Origin: Paracidovorax avenae ATCC 19860
Lineage (GTDB): Bacteria > Pseudomonadota > Gammaproteobacteria > Burkholderiales > Burkholderiaceae_C
NCBI RefSeq assembly: GCF_000176855.2
Contig: NC_015138.1
Location: forward strand, 4,898,001 to 4,962,000
Direction: 5' to 3'
Length of the DNA stretch: 64,000 nt
The notes under the pieces: generated by a model
Databases searched by the model: none
The model's input: only the letters and a program-made list of their open reading frames with translations
What the model was told of the DNA's origin: nothing
Made by a program: the position numbers and the translations under genes
Shown: one piece after another, positions 52,455 through 61,672 of the stretch
Numbering within the stretch: position 1 is the stretch's first letter
How the letters are laid out: each line of letters starts with the position of its first letter

Positions 52455-53075
52455 ATGCTGAGACTCTGGGGACGCGTGTCGTCCATCAACGTGCGCAAGG
52501 TCCTCTGGGCAGCGCAGGAGCTGGGGCTGGAGCTGCAGCGCACCGACGCGGGCGGCCAGTTCGGGCTCGTGCGCGAGCCGCAGTTCCTGGCGCTCAATCC
52601 CAACGGCCTCGTGCCGCTGATCGAGGACGAGGGCGTCTCGCTCTGGGAGTCGAACACCATCGTGCGCTACCTCTGCGCGCGCCATGCGCCGGGCGACCTC
52701 TATCCGGAAGACCTGCCCACGCGCTTCCTGGCCGAGCAGTGGATGGACTGGCAGCAGACCACCCTCAACCCGGCCGGCCGCGACGCCTTCCTGCAGTGGA
52801 TCCGCACGCCTGCGGCGCAGCGCGACCCGGCTGCGATCACCCGTTCGGTCGCGGCCACCGAACCGCTGATGGAACTGCTCGACACGCACCTGGCGCGGCA
52901 TGCCTACCTGGCAGGTGACCGCTTCACGATGGCCGACATTCCCGTGGGCTGCGAAATCCACCGCTGGTGGGGCCTGCCGCAGGAGCGTCCTGCCCGGCCG
53001 CACCTGGAGCGCTGGTTCAACGCGCTGCGCGCGCGCAGCGGCGCCCTGGGCGTGCTGGACCAGCCGCTCGCCTGA
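52455..53075 (+). CDS. Glutathione S-transferase family protein
   Basis: 206 residues. The thioredoxin-like N-terminus is LRLWGRVSSINVRKVLWAAQ with a likely catalytic Ser near residue 9-10. The glutathione-site motifs are NPNGLVPLIED (cis-Pro) and SLWESNTIVRYLCARH. A helical C-terminal domain follows, with LAGDRFTMADIPVGCEIHRW. It lies 4 bases after the aminotransferase stop, suggesting co-expression and a detoxification or isomerase role. Substrate unknown. Confidence 0.92.
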   Translation: MLRLWGRVSSINVRKVLWAAQELGLELQRTDAGGQFGLVREPQFLALNPNGLVPLIEDEGVSLWESNTIVRYLCARHAPGDLYPEDLPTRFLAEQWMDWQQTTLNPAGRDAFLQWIRTPAAQRDPAAITRSVAATEPLMELLDTHLARHAYLAGDRFTMADIPVGCEIHRWWGLPQERPARPHLERWFNALRARSGALGVLDQPLA

Positions 53076-53171
53076 CGCCGCCCGCGGCGGCTGTTTCCAC
53101 CCGATGCCACGGCGGCCAGGACGGCCGCCGGGGAGGGTCGTGCCCGTTCGTTTTTTCCACAGGAGCCCACC

Positions 53172-54056
53172 ATGCACCAGCGTCCCTTCAAGCAAGTCGA
53201 TGTGTTCACCGACCGCCCGTACCTCGGCAACCCGCTGGCCGTGGTGCTCGACGGCGAAGGCCTGTCCACCGAGGAGATGCAGCACTTCACGAACTGGACC
53301 AACCTCTCCGAAGCCACGTTCCTGCTGCCCCCGACGGACGAAGGACGTGCGGCCGGGGCGGATTACCGCGTGCGCATCTTCTGCCCCGGCCGCGAACTGC
53401 CGTTCGCGGGCCATCCCACCCTCGGCAGCTGCCACGCCTGGCTGGAGGCCGGCGGCCGGCCCCGCGCCCCGGGCCGCGTGGTGCAGGAATGCGGCGTGGG
53501 CCTGGTCACGCTGCGGCAGGACGGAAACCGGCTGGCCTTCGCAGCCCCGCCGCTCAAGAAAAGCGGCCCGCTGCCGGAGTCGGACGTGGAACTCATCGCG
53601 CGCGGCCTGGGGCTGCAGCGCACCGACATCGTGGGCCACGCCTGGTGCGACAACGGCCCGAACTGGCGCGGCGTGATGCTCTCATCGGCCGAGGCCGTGC
53701 TCGCGCTGCGGCCCGACGGGGCCGTGCTGGGCGCGCTCGACGTCGGCGTGGTGGGCCCCCGCGGCAAGGTGGGCGTGATCGGCAGCCACTCCGGTGAGGA
53801 GGCGGACGCGCCGGATTTCGAGGTGCGTGCCTTCTTCCCCGGCAACAACGGCCTGGCCGAGGACCCGGTGACCGGCAGCCTGAACGCCGCCCTGGCGCAA
53901 TGGCTGATCGGTGCCCACCTGGCCCCGCCCCGCTACATCGCCAGCCAGGGCACCGCCCTGGGCCGCGCGGGCCGCGTGCATGTCGAGCAGGACGGAGAGC
54001 ACATCTGGGTGGGGGGCGGCTCCATCACTTGCGTGGATGGACAGGTGCTGCTGTGA
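53172..54056 (+). CDS. PhzF-family isomerase-like protein
   Basis: 294 residues. The family opening QVDVFTDRPYLGNPLAVVLD is followed by TNLSEATFLLPP, where E47 matches the catalytic Glu of PhzF. Later come FCPGRELPFAGHPTLGSCHA and FFPGNNGLAEDPVTGSLNAA. PhzF in phenazine synthesis isomerises trans-2,3-dihydro-3-hydroxyanthranilate, but most homologues are of unknown function; no other phenazine genes are here. AGGAG lies 7 bases before the ATG. Its stop shares GTGA with the next gene. Confidence 0.92.
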   Translation: MHQRPFKQVDVFTDRPYLGNPLAVVLDGEGLSTEEMQHFTNWTNLSEATFLLPPTDEGRAAGADYRVRIFCPGRELPFAGHPTLGSCHAWLEAGGRPRAPGRVVQECGVGLVTLRQDGNRLAFAAPPLKKSGPLPESDVELIARGLGLQRTDIVGHAWCDNGPNWRGVMLSSAEAVLALRPDGAVLGALDVGVVGPRGKVGVIGSHSGEEADAPDFEVRAFFPGNNGLAEDPVTGSLNAALAQWLIGAHLAPPRYIASQGTALGRAGRVHVEQDGEHIWVGGGSITCVDGQVLL

Positions 54057-54790
54057 TCCCTGCCGCCTTCGACCCGGCCCGGGCCGCGTGCGTGGACCAC
54101 CTCGTGGTGGTGGCCGGCTCGCTGGAGGAAGGCAGCCGCTGGTGCCGCCGGACCCTGGGCGTGGAGCCCGCGGCCGGCGGCGCGCACCCGCTCATGGGCA
54201 CCCACAACCGGCTGCTGAACATCTCCGGGCCCGCGCACCCGCGCGCCTACCTGGAGGTCATCGCCATCGATCCCCAGGCACGGCCGGCCCAGCCGCCGGG
54301 CCACCGGCGCTGGTTCGACATGGACGACGAGGCCCTGCGCTCGCAGGTCGCCCGGCAGGGCCCTCAACTGGTCCACTGGGTGGCCTCGGTGCCCGACATC
54401 GCCGCGGCGCATTCCGCGCTGGCCGCGCGCGGCGTGGACCGGGGCGAGATCATCACCGCCGGACGCCCGACCCCCTTCGGCCTGCTGGAGTGGCGGATCA
54501 CCGTGCGGCCCGATGGCGCCCGCCTGATGGATGGCTGCCTGCCCACGCTGATCCAGTGGGGCGAGCGCCATCCGTGCCACAGCCTGCCGGACAGCGGCGT
54601 CACGCTGGAGTCGCTCGCGCTGGAGCACCCCGACGCCGCGGCGCTGCAGGGCGCCTGCGCCGCGGCGGGCGTGCACGGGCTGCTGCGCGCGCCCGCTGGC
54701 CGCTCTTGCGCCCCGCGCCTCGTGGCGACCCTCAATACACCGCTCGGCACCGTCAACTGCACGTCACTGATCCCGGAGAACGCGCCATGA
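54053..54790 (+). CDS. VOC/glyoxalase-like domain protein
   Basis: 245 residues. The N-terminal segment VDHLVVVAGSLEEGSRWCRR then LGVEPAAGGAHPLMGTHNRL matches the Glyoxalase_3 (VOC-like) family, with metal-ligand-type His in VDHLVV and later residues in YLEVIAID. The start is a GTG overlapping the phzF stop (GTGA); no ATG gives a complete first strand. It overlaps the following lysE2 start. A lyase, isomerase or dioxygenase role cannot be chosen from sequence. Confidence 0.8.
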   Translation: MIPAAFDPARAACVDHLVVVAGSLEEGSRWCRRTLGVEPAAGGAHPLMGTHNRLLNISGPAHPRAYLEVIAIDPQARPAQPPGHRRWFDMDDEALRSQVARQGPQLVHWVASVPDIAAAHSALAARGVDRGEIITAGRPTPFGLLEWRITVRPDGARLMDGCLPTLIQWGERHPCHSLPDSGVTLESLALEHPDAAALQGACAAAGVHGLLRAPAGRSCAPRLVATLNTPLGTVNCTSLIPENAP

Positions 54791-55443
54791 TGTCCGCCTT
54801 CACCTTCACCCCGCAGGAACTGCTGCTCTTCGCGCTCGCGGCGCTGGTGCTCGTGCTCACGCCCGGCCCGAACATGGTCTATTGCGTCTCGCGCAGCCTG
54901 ACCCAGGGTCCGCGCGCCGGACTGCTTTCGCTCGCGGGCGTGGTGGCCGGCTTCGGCGTGCACCTGCTGGCCACGGCACTGGGGCTGTCGGCGTTGCTGG
55001 TGGCCGTGCCGCTGGCCTTCGACGTGCTGCGCATCGCGGGCGCCGCCTACCTGCTGTGGATGGCGTGGCAGGCCGTGAAGCCCGGCGGCAGCGCGCCGTT
55101 CGAAGCGCGCGACCTGCCGCACGACGGGCCGCGCAAGCTGGTCCTCATGGGCTTTCTCACGAGCGCGCTGAACCCCAAGGTGGCGATGTTCTACGTCTCC
55201 TTCTTCCCGCAGTTCCTGCACCCGGAGCGCGGCCAGTGGCTCGCGCAGACCTTCACGCTGGGCGCGCTGCAGATCGGCATCAGCGCGCTGGTCAATGCCC
55301 TGCTGGTGCTGTTCGCCGCGCGCGTGGCCCGCTTCCTGCACCGCAGCGCCGCCTGGGTGCGCGCGCAGCGCTACCTGATGGGCACCGTGCTCGGCGTGCT
55401 CGCCCTCAAGATCCTCTTCACCGAAAGAAAGGCCACGCCATGA
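54787..55443 (+). CDS. LysE/RhtB-family amino-acid exporter, copy 2
   Basis: 218 residues with about six helices: LFALAALVLVLTPGPNMVYC (family PGPN motif), IAGAAYLLWMAWQAVKPGGS and FLTSALNPKVAMFYVSFFPQ (LNPK motif). It is clearer as a RhtB-type protein than copy 1, and the two differ widely in sequence, so this is not a recent duplication. GGAG lies 8 bases before the ATG; an in-frame ATG 3 bases on is possible. The stop shares ATGA with the next gene. Confidence 0.92.
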   Translation: MMSAFTFTPQELLLFALAALVLVLTPGPNMVYCVSRSLTQGPRAGLLSLAGVVAGFGVHLLATALGLSALLVAVPLAFDVLRIAGAAYLLWMAWQAVKPGGSAPFEARDLPHDGPRKLVLMGFLTSALNPKVAMFYVSFFPQFLHPERGQWLAQTFTLGALQIGISALVNALLVLFAARVARFLHRSAAWVRAQRYLMGTVLGVLALKILFTERKATP

Positions 55444-56459
55444 ACGCCGCCCTGCCCGCCTCCTCGCCCGATGCATCCGCCCGGCCCCACGCCGCCCTGC
55501 CGGGCCTCGCCGACATCGAGGCCGCGGCGAAGGTGGTCTATGCCGACTTCGCCCCCACCCCGCAGTACCGCTGGGCACTGCTCGGCGAGCGCCTGGGCGC
55601 CGAGTGCTGGATCAAGCACGAGAACCACACCCCCGTGGGGGCGTTCAAGATCCGCGGCGGCCTCACGTATTTCGACCAGCTCGCGCGCCGCGGGGCCATG
55701 CCGCGCGAGGTGATCAGCGCCACCCGCGGCAACCATGGCCAGAGCCTGGGCTGGGCCGCGCGCCGCCACGGCGTGGCCTGCACCATCGTCGTGCCGCACG
55801 GCAATTCGGTGGAAAAGAACGCCGCCATGCGCGCCCTGGGCGTGTCGCTCATCGAGCATGGGCAGGACTTCCAGGAAGCGCGCGAGCACGCCATGCAACT
55901 GGCGGCCGAGCGCGGCGCGCACATGGTGCCGAGCTTCCATGCCGACCTGCTGCGCGGCGTGGCCACCTACTGGTGGGAGTTCCTGCGCGCCGTGCCGCAC
56001 ATGGACGTGGCCTACGTGCCCATCGGCCAGGGCTCGGGCGCCTGCTCGGCCCTCGCCGCGAAGCGGGCGCTGGGGCACGGCGTGCGCATCGTCGGCGTGG
56101 TGAGCGCCCACGCCACCACCTATGCGGATTCGATCGCCGCCGGCCGCGTGGTGGAAGCCCCCGTGTCCACGCTGCTCGCCGACGGCATGGCCTGCCGCGT
56201 GGCGGACCCGGAGGCGCTGGCCATCCTCGCGCCCGGGCTGGACCACGTGGTGCGCGTGACCGACGACGAGGTGGCGGCCGCCATGCGCGCGCTGTTCGCC
56301 GACACGCACAACGTGGCCGAAGGCGCGGGCGCCGCCGCCCTGGCCGCCGCGCTGCAGGAGCGCGAGCGGCTTGCCGGCCAGGTGGTCGGCCTGCCGCTCA
56401 CGGGCGGCAACGTGGACGCGCAGGCGTTCGCGGGTGTGCTGGCCGCCGCCAGCCACTGA
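55440..56459 (+). CDS. Threonine dehydratase-like PLP enzyme (fold type II)
   Basis: 339 residues. The PLP lysine K70 lies in PVGAFKIRGGLTYFDQL, the asparagine loop in SATRGNHGQSLGWAARRHGV, and the glycine-rich phosphate loop in VPIGQGSGACSALAAKRALG; LPLTGGNVDAQAF is near the end. There is no C-terminal ACT domain, so it resembles catabolic threonine/serine or hydroxyaspartate ammonia-lyases rather than biosynthetic IlvA. Coupled by ATGA to the LysE exporter, it may degrade an amino acid that the exporter also removes. Confidence 0.88.
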   Translation: MNAALPASSPDASARPHAALPGLADIEAAAKVVYADFAPTPQYRWALLGERLGAECWIKHENHTPVGAFKIRGGLTYFDQLARRGAMPREVISATRGNHGQSLGWAARRHGVACTIVVPHGNSVEKNAAMRALGVSLIEHGQDFQEAREHAMQLAAERGAHMVPSFHADLLRGVATYWWEFLRAVPHMDVAYVPIGQGSGACSALAAKRALGHGVRIVGVVSAHATTYADSIAAGRVVEAPVSTLLADGMACRVADPEALAILAPGLDHVVRVTDDEVAAAMRALFADTHNVAEGAGAAALAAALQERERLAGQVVGLPLTGGNVDAQAFAGVLAAASH

Positions 56460-56574
56460 CCAGGTGCGGCCACCCGGGCTGCGCGGGCCATGCGCGCACG
56501 GGGTGCGGCGCGTCCGCGACACCCCGTCGCTGCCGCGACATCGCGCGGCCGGCCGCTCTGCCACATTGCCGTGC

Positions 56575-57249
56575 ATGGGAACCCTCTACCTCGTACGCCA
56601 TGCGCAGGCCTCCTTCGGGGCCGAGGACTACGACCAGCTCAGCCCCCGCGGCCATGAGCAGGCAGCACGGCTGGGCGCCTACTGGCGCGAGCGCGGCATG
56701 CGCTTCGACGCCGTCTATACGGGCACCCTGCGACGGCATGCACAGACGCTGGCCGGCATCGCCGAGGGGTTGCAGGCCGCGCCCGAGCCGCTGCAGGCGC
56801 TGCCCACGCTCAACGAATACGACAGCGCCGCCCTGATCACGGCCATCCATCCCCAGCCCCTGCCGCCCGCAGACACGCCCGAGCTCTACCGCCAGCACTT
56901 CCGCCTGCTGTGCGATGCGCTCGCGCAGTGGATGGGCGGCACCATCAGCCCGGCGGGCATGCCGAGCTGGACGGGATTCTCGGACGGCGTGCGCGCCGTG
57001 CTGGACCACGTGCGGCGCCACCATGCGGGCCAGAACGTGCTGCTGGTCTCCAGCGGCGGTCCGATCTCCACCGCCGTGGGCGCGGTGCTTTCCACCCCGC
57101 CGGAAGTGACCATCGCCCTCAACATGCGCATCCGCAACACCGCGGTGACCGAATTCAGCATCGCTCCCAAGCGGCTGATGCTGCAGACATTCAACACCCT
57201 GCCGCACCTCGATACGCCCGAACACGCGGGCTGGGCGACGCACGCCTGA
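56575..57249 (+). CDS. Histidine phosphatase family protein
   Basis: 224 residues starting MGTLYLVRHAQASFGAEDYD with the RHA catalytic signature (His9 phospho-acceptor), then LSPRGHEQAARLGAYWRERG and VYTGTLRRHAQTL. The second family histidine, normally in a HGG segment, is replaced: the sequence reads LLVSSGGPISTAVGAVL. It may belong to a divergent subgroup or be catalytically altered. It follows the PLP-enzyme run by 115 bases; whether it belongs to that operon is uncertain. Confidence 0.87.
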   Translation: MGTLYLVRHAQASFGAEDYDQLSPRGHEQAARLGAYWRERGMRFDAVYTGTLRRHAQTLAGIAEGLQAAPEPLQALPTLNEYDSAALITAIHPQPLPPADTPELYRQHFRLLCDALAQWMGGTISPAGMPSWTGFSDGVRAVLDHVRRHHAGQNVLLVSSGGPISTAVGAVLSTPPEVTIALNMRIRNTAVTEFSIAPKRLMLQTFNTLPHLDTPEHAGWATHA

Positions 57250-57270
57250 ACAGGGCGGCCCGGCAGCGCC

Positions 57271-58101
57271 TCACCCTCCGGGCGCCCCTGCCAGCGTGCC
57301 GTCCGGCAGGTCGTGGATCTCGCCGAGCAGCGCCGCCAGTTGCGCGGCGGCGGCCTCGACCACGGCGCGGCCCTTCCCGGCCGTGGCACCGGCCGCGTCG
57401 CCCACGGCCCCCGACGGGTGGTAGTCCTCGATCGCCCAGCCCATCTTCGCGCTGCGGCCGTTGCCGAGGATGGCGTAGCGCTCCGCGCGGTCCTGCGACG
57501 TGGAGCGGAACCGGCCGGCATGCGCCATGCGCACGGTGTTCGGCGCGAGGTGCAGCATCATCGAGGTCTCGATCTGCCCGGCATGAATGCCGAAGCGGTG
57601 TTCCTCGGCGCTGAACAGGCCCTGCACCGCCTCCGGCAGCGGCAGGCTGAACCAGCTCGCGCTGTACACCAGCAGGCCATGCCGCTGGCGCAGTTCGCGC
57701 GCCACGATGTCCATCACGCTCACCTGGCCGCCGTGGCCATTGAAGAGCAGCAGCTTCTTCACCCCCGCGCGCGCCACGCAGGCGCCCAGCTCGCTCCAGA
57801 GCGCGATCACCGTGGACGGCGACAGCGTGAGCGTGCCCGGAAAGGCCGTGTGCTCGGTGCTCAGGCCCACATCCTGCGGCGGCAGGAACAGCACGGGCAG
57901 GTCCGGTGGCAGCAACGGCAGCGCGGCATCGATCACGCCCCGCAGCAGCGCGGCGTCCACGCTGAGCGGCAGGTGCGGCCCATGCTGCTCGATGGCGGCC
58001 ACGGGCAGCACGGCCACGGTGCGCGCCGCCAGGCCCGAGGCCCGGGCCTCGGAGAAATCGCGGGTGGAGAGTTCGGCCCAGAAGCGGGAGGGATAAGGCA
58101 T
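57271..58101 (-). CDS. Creatininase-family amidohydrolase
   Basis: 276 residues from the ATG at 58101, which gives the family-like start MPYPSRFWAELSTRDF; ATGs at 58119, 58125 and 58200 are also in frame and none has a good ribosome site. Metal-site motifs are VLPVAAIEQHGPHLPLSVDA, NGHGGQVSVMDIVARELR, and IHAGQIETSMMLHLAP. This family includes creatininase and MftE and FAPy-deaminase-like enzymes; the substrate here is unknown. It stands alone on the minus strand, convergent with the histidine phosphatase. Confidence 0.9.
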   Translation of the reverse strand: MPYPSRFWAELSTRDFSEARASGLAARTVAVLPVAAIEQHGPHLPLSVDAALLRGVIDAALPLLPPDLPVLFLPPQDVGLSTEHTAFPGTLTLSPSTVIALWSELGACVARAGVKKLLLFNGHGGQVSVMDIVARELRQRHGLLVYSASWFSLPLPEAVQGLFSAEEHRFGIHAGQIETSMMLHLAPNTVRMAHAGRFRSTSQDRAERYAILGNGRSAKMGWAIEDYHPSGAVGDAAGATAGKGRAVVEAAAAQLAALLGEIHDLPDGTLAGAPGG

Positions 58102-58217
58102 GGGCGCATCGTAGGGCATGGGCATGCACAGGCTCGGCACGCTGCGTGCACGGTCGCGTTCATCACCGGAAGCGATCAATCCGACTGCGTGCATAGGCAC
58201 CGCCTTCCTTTATCACC

Positions 58218-58246
58218 TTGTATTAAATAAAAACAATAAGTAACAA
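58218..58246 (+). promoter_or_regulatory. Candidate promoter in AT-rich leader of the chemoreceptor gene
   Basis: TTGTAT, 17 bases, then TAACAA lies in a stretch (58208-58280) far richer in A/T than anything else in the window. It could be a sigma-70 type promoter about 60 bases before the chemoreceptor start. No sigma-28 element was found here. Confidence 0.3.
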
Positions 58247-58304
58247 TTATCGAAGTGATAGCGTCTTATATGTTCCACAGCAAATCGCCATAAGGGAGGA
58301 ATTC

Positions 58305-60125
58305 GTGAACTTCTTGAAGAACATCCGGCTCGGAGCCATGCTCGGCACGGGCTTCGCCATCGTGATCGCCATCGGCTTCCTGGTCGCTGCCTACGGGCGT
58401 ATCCAGCTCGACCGCACGGGCTCCAACCTCCAGACGCTGTCGCGCGACCGGCTCGACATCCTGCTGCACCTGCAGCAGGTCAAGGACAACACCAACGTCG
58501 TCGCCCGCGCCGTGCGCAACCTCGCGTTGCTGGAAGACGACGCATCCATGGCCGAAGAGAAAAAGCGCCTCGACGGCGTGATCGCGGAGACGTCGGAACT
58601 CATGGGCAAGCTGCAGCAGCGCGTGCGCTCGCCCGAAGGCCGGGCCCTGATGGACCGCATCGGCGAAGCACGTCCGCAGTTCCTCGCCACCGTCGAGAAG
58701 GCCGCGAAGCTCGGCCTCGCCAATGACATGGTCAACGCGCGCACCGTGCTGCTCGGCGAGATGCGCACCGCACAGAACGCCTACTTCAAGGCCGTGGAGG
58801 ACATGATCGCCTACCAGCGCAAGATGACCACGGACATGGCGGAAACTGCCAGCAGCGATGCCAATGCCGCCGGCAACACCATGATCGTGCTGGCCGTGCT
58901 GTCGGCCGCGCTCGGCGCACTGGTCGCCTGGTCCATCACCCGCCAGGTGAAGGGCCAGCTCGGCGGCGAACCCGCCTACGCCGCACAGATCGCCCAGGAA
59001 GTCGCCCGCGGCAACCTCGCCGTCCACGTCGACCTGCGCCCCGGCGATTCCTCCTCCGTCCTCGCCGCCATGGGCGCCATGCGCGCCAACCTCGCTCAAG
59101 TAGTCTCCGAGGTCCGCCACAGCAGCGAATCCATCGCCACCGGCGCATCCCAGATCGCCACCGGCAACGCCGACCTCAGCCAGCGCACCGAGGAGCAGGC
59201 CTCCAACCTCCAGGAAACCGCCGCCTCCATGGAGCAGATGAACTCCACCGTCAAGCAGAACGCCGACACCGTCCGCACCGCATCCCAGCTCGCATCCTCC
59301 GCTTCCGCCACCGCCGCGCGCGGCGGAGAAGTCGTGGGCAACGTCGTGCGCACCATGCAGGACATCACCGACTCCTCCCGCAAAATCGGCGACATCATCG
59401 GCGTCATCGACTCCATCGCCTTCCAGACCAACATCCTCGCCCTCAACGCCGCCGTCGAGGCCGCACGTGCCGGCGAGCAGGGCCGGGGCTTCGCCGTCGT
59501 CGCTTCCGAAGTCCGCACCCTCGCGCAGCGCTCCGCCCAGGCCGCCAAGGAGATCAAGGCCCTCATCGGCGAGAGCGTCTCCAAGGTCGAGACCGGCTCC
59601 CAACTCGTGGGCGAGGCCGGCTCCACCATGGGCGAGATCGTCGAGCAGGCCCGCCGCGTCGCCGACCTCATCGCCGAGATCGGAGCTGCCACCCACGAGC
59701 AGGAGCAGGGCATCTCCCAGGTCAGCGACGCCGTCAACCAGCTCGACCAGGTCACCCAGCAGAACGCCGCCCTCGTGGAGGAATCCGCCGCCGCCGCCGA
59801 CAGCCTCAACTCCCAGGCCGCACGCCTCGTGCAGCTCGTCAGCGTCTTCCAGGTCGATGCCAATGCCTCCCAGGCCGTCATCGCCCAGGCGCAGTCCCGC
59901 AGCCGCGACACCGCCCGTGCCGCTTCCGCCGCGCTGCAGCATGCCAAGGCGCCCGCCGCAAGCCCGCGCCCTGCGCCCGGCATCGCCACCGCACCGAAGC
60001 ATCCCGCACCGGCGCAGGCATCGGCAGCAGGGGCCGCCCGCCCCGCGCTGCCTCCGGCGCAGACGGCCGCCCCGGCGCCCGCCCGCGCATCCAGCCAGAA
60101 CAACGACGACTGGGAAACCTTCTGA
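58305..60125 (+). CDS. Methyl-accepting chemotaxis protein
   Basis: 606 residues. Membrane helix 1 is at about residues 9-30; a roughly 160-residue periplasmic four-helix-type sensor follows; helix 2 is at about 189-209 ([20 protein letters not shown]). A HAMP linker and signalling domain come next, with the hairpin tip [20 protein letters not shown] then [20 protein letters not shown]. The protein ends in DWETF, like the NWETF pentapeptide that tethers CheR and CheB. The start is a GTG with GGAGG 5-6 bases upstream. Codon choice changes markedly after about position 58980, suggesting a recombined signalling half. Confidence 0.96.
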   Translation: MNFLKNIRLGAMLGTGFAIVIAIGFLVAAYGRIQLDRTGSNLQTLSRDRLDILLHLQQVKDNTNVVARAVRNLALLEDDASMAEEKKRLDGVIAETSELMGKLQQRVRSPEGRALMDRIGEARPQFLATVEKAAKLGLANDMVNARTVLLGEMRTAQNAYFKAVEDMIAYQRKMTTDMAETASSDANAAGNTMIVLAVLSAALGALVAWSITRQVKGQLGGEPAYAAQIAQEVARGNLAVHVDLRPGDSSSVLAAMGAMRANLAQVVSEVRHSSESIATGASQIATGNADLSQRTEEQASNLQETAASMEQMNSTVKQNADTVRTASQLASSASATAARGGEVVGNVVRTMQDITDSSRKIGDIIGVIDSIAFQTNILALNAAVEAARAGEQGRGFAVVASEVRTLAQRSAQAAKEIKALIGESVSKVETGSQLVGEAGSTMGEIVEQARRVADLIAEIGAATHEQEQGISQVSDAVNQLDQVTQQNAALVEESAAAADSLNSQAARLVQLVSVFQVDANASQAVIAQAQSRSRDTARAASAALQHAKAPAASPRPAPGIATAPKHPAPAQASAAGAARPALPPAQTAAPAPARASSQNNDDWETF

Positions 60126-60161
60126 CGCCGGGCGGGCCCGCACTGCCGAGCGCTGCGGGCC

Positions 60162-61670
60162 CTACCCCTGCAAAGCACCCGCCTGCCGCCTGCGCCAGGC
60201 GGCGTCCACCGCCAGCATGCACAGCAGCGACAGCCCCAGCAGGGGCAGCAGCACGCCGGCCACGGCCATCATCCCGGCCACCACCCAGAGCGCGCGCGGC
60301 TGCGCCGGCAGCGGCGGCACGCCCAGCCCCCCGGCCGGGCGGCGCTTCCACCACGCCACCGCACCCGCGACGCACAGCAGCACGATGCCGGCGCAGGCCA
60401 CGGCCAGCACGATCTGGTTGGCCACCCCGTACTGCTGCCCCAGGTGGACGTTGATGCCCCACTCCAGCCCCTTCGCCACCGGCCCGTAGTCGGCATAGCC
60501 CATGTCGAGCAGCGGACGGCCGCTGTACTGGTCCAGGTGCACCACGCGCTGCCGGCCGAGATCGGCCGGATAGGCCGAGGCGGTATAGACGCCGCCCGCG
60601 CCCTGCGGCGCAGCCACGCCGAAGCCAGGCGCCATGCCCAGCCGCGTGAACACCGCCATCGCGGCGTCCAGGCCGATCGGCGGCATGGCCGGCAGGGGCT
60701 GCGGCCCGGTGGCGGGCGCTGCCGCCTCTGCACCGTGACCGGCGTGCTCCCCGGCCCCGTCCTGGCCTGCATCGCCCACGTGTCCCTCATGGCCCGGATG
60801 CCCGCCATGCCCCCCGCGCCCGCCGGCCACCATCGCGGCCGGCACGGCAGAGGCCACGGGCACGCGCGCCTGCTGCAGGCTCCACGGCACGGCCAGCGTG
60901 TCCGCCACGGGCACGGCCGACATCGGCAGCTGCACGCGCACGCCGGCCGGATAGCCCCAGTGGCTGCCGTTCGCCCAGGCGTTCACCTGCGCGCCCCAGA
61001 ACACCGACCAGGGCATTCCCGTCAGCGCCAGGAACGCGAGGATCGCGCCCACGCCCAGGCCCAGCACCGCATGCAGGTCGCGCCAGAACACCCGCTCGGC
61101 CGGGCGCCCGCGCACCGACACCACCCCGCCCCGGCGGCCGCGCGGCCACCACAGGTACAGCCCCGTCGCCACCAGCACCACGGCCCAGCCCGCCGCCATC
61201 TCGATCACGCCGCGCGCCACCGGGCCGATCACCTTCAGGCTGTGCAGCCGCCGGATCTGCCAGGACAGCGTGCCCCGCTCGGGCAGTTGCCCCAGCACCC
61301 GCGCCGAGCCCGGATCCACATACACCGCCACGCGCCGCCCGTCCGCGGTGGCGATGCCCACGTTCGCGCTGTCACCCGGCCCCGCGGCCGGCGTGTAGCG
61401 GAACCACTGCCCCGGCTGCGCCGCCAGCGCAGCGGCCACCAGCGCGCTGGGCGGTCGGGCCGCGCCCGGTGGCACGGGTTGCGCCACGCGCAGCAGATCG
61501 CGGTGGACCCAACCATCGATCTCGGCCTGGAACAGGAACGCCCCGCCGGTCACCGCCAGCCAGGCCAGGAACGGCAGCACCAGCAGCCCGGCATAGAAAT
61601 GCCAGCGCCACACCGCGCGGTACAGGCTTGCGGCGGTGATCTTCGCGGTGGTCTTGGTGGTCAATGCCAT
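60162..61670 (-). CDS. PepSY-associated membrane protein with His-rich loop
   Basis: 502 residues with about five membrane helices (YAGLLVLPFLAWLAVTGGAF; MAAGWAVVLVATGLYLWWPR; GLGVGAILAFLALTGMPWSV; VLAVACAGIVLLCVAGAVAW; AGMMAVAGVLLPLLGLSLLC) and PepSY-type periplasmic segments. Residues about 275-315 contain repeated Gly-His units, for example RGGHGGHPGHEGHVGD. Such proteins beside TonB receptors are thought to reduce or process metal-siderophore complexes. The ATG at 61670 has GGAGG 8 bases upstream and lies 2 bases past the receptor stop, so the pair is co-translated. Confidence 0.9.
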   Translation of the reverse strand: MALTTKTTAKITAASLYRAVWRWHFYAGLLVLPFLAWLAVTGGAFLFQAEIDGWVHRDLLRVAQPVPPGAARPPSALVAAALAAQPGQWFRYTPAAGPGDSANVGIATADGRRVAVYVDPGSARVLGQLPERGTLSWQIRRLHSLKVIGPVARGVIEMAAGWAVVLVATGLYLWWPRGRRGGVVSVRGRPAERVFWRDLHAVLGLGVGAILAFLALTGMPWSVFWGAQVNAWANGSHWGYPAGVRVQLPMSAVPVADTLAVPWSLQQARVPVASAVPAAMVAGGRGGHGGHPGHEGHVGDAGQDGAGEHAGHGAEAAAPATGPQPLPAMPPIGLDAAMAVFTRLGMAPGFGVAAPQGAGGVYTASAYPADLGRQRVVHLDQYSGRPLLDMGYADYGPVAKGLEWGINVHLGQQYGVANQIVLAVACAGIVLLCVAGAVAWWKRRPAGGLGVPPLPAQPRALWVVAGMMAVAGVLLPLLGLSLLCMLAVDAAWRRRQAGALQG

Positions 61671-61672
61671 GG

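Noticed and set aside
53172..54056. Phenazine biosynthesis locus
   Set aside because: Only a PhzF homologue is present; PhzF-like proteins are widespread outside phenazine pathways and no other phz genes are near.
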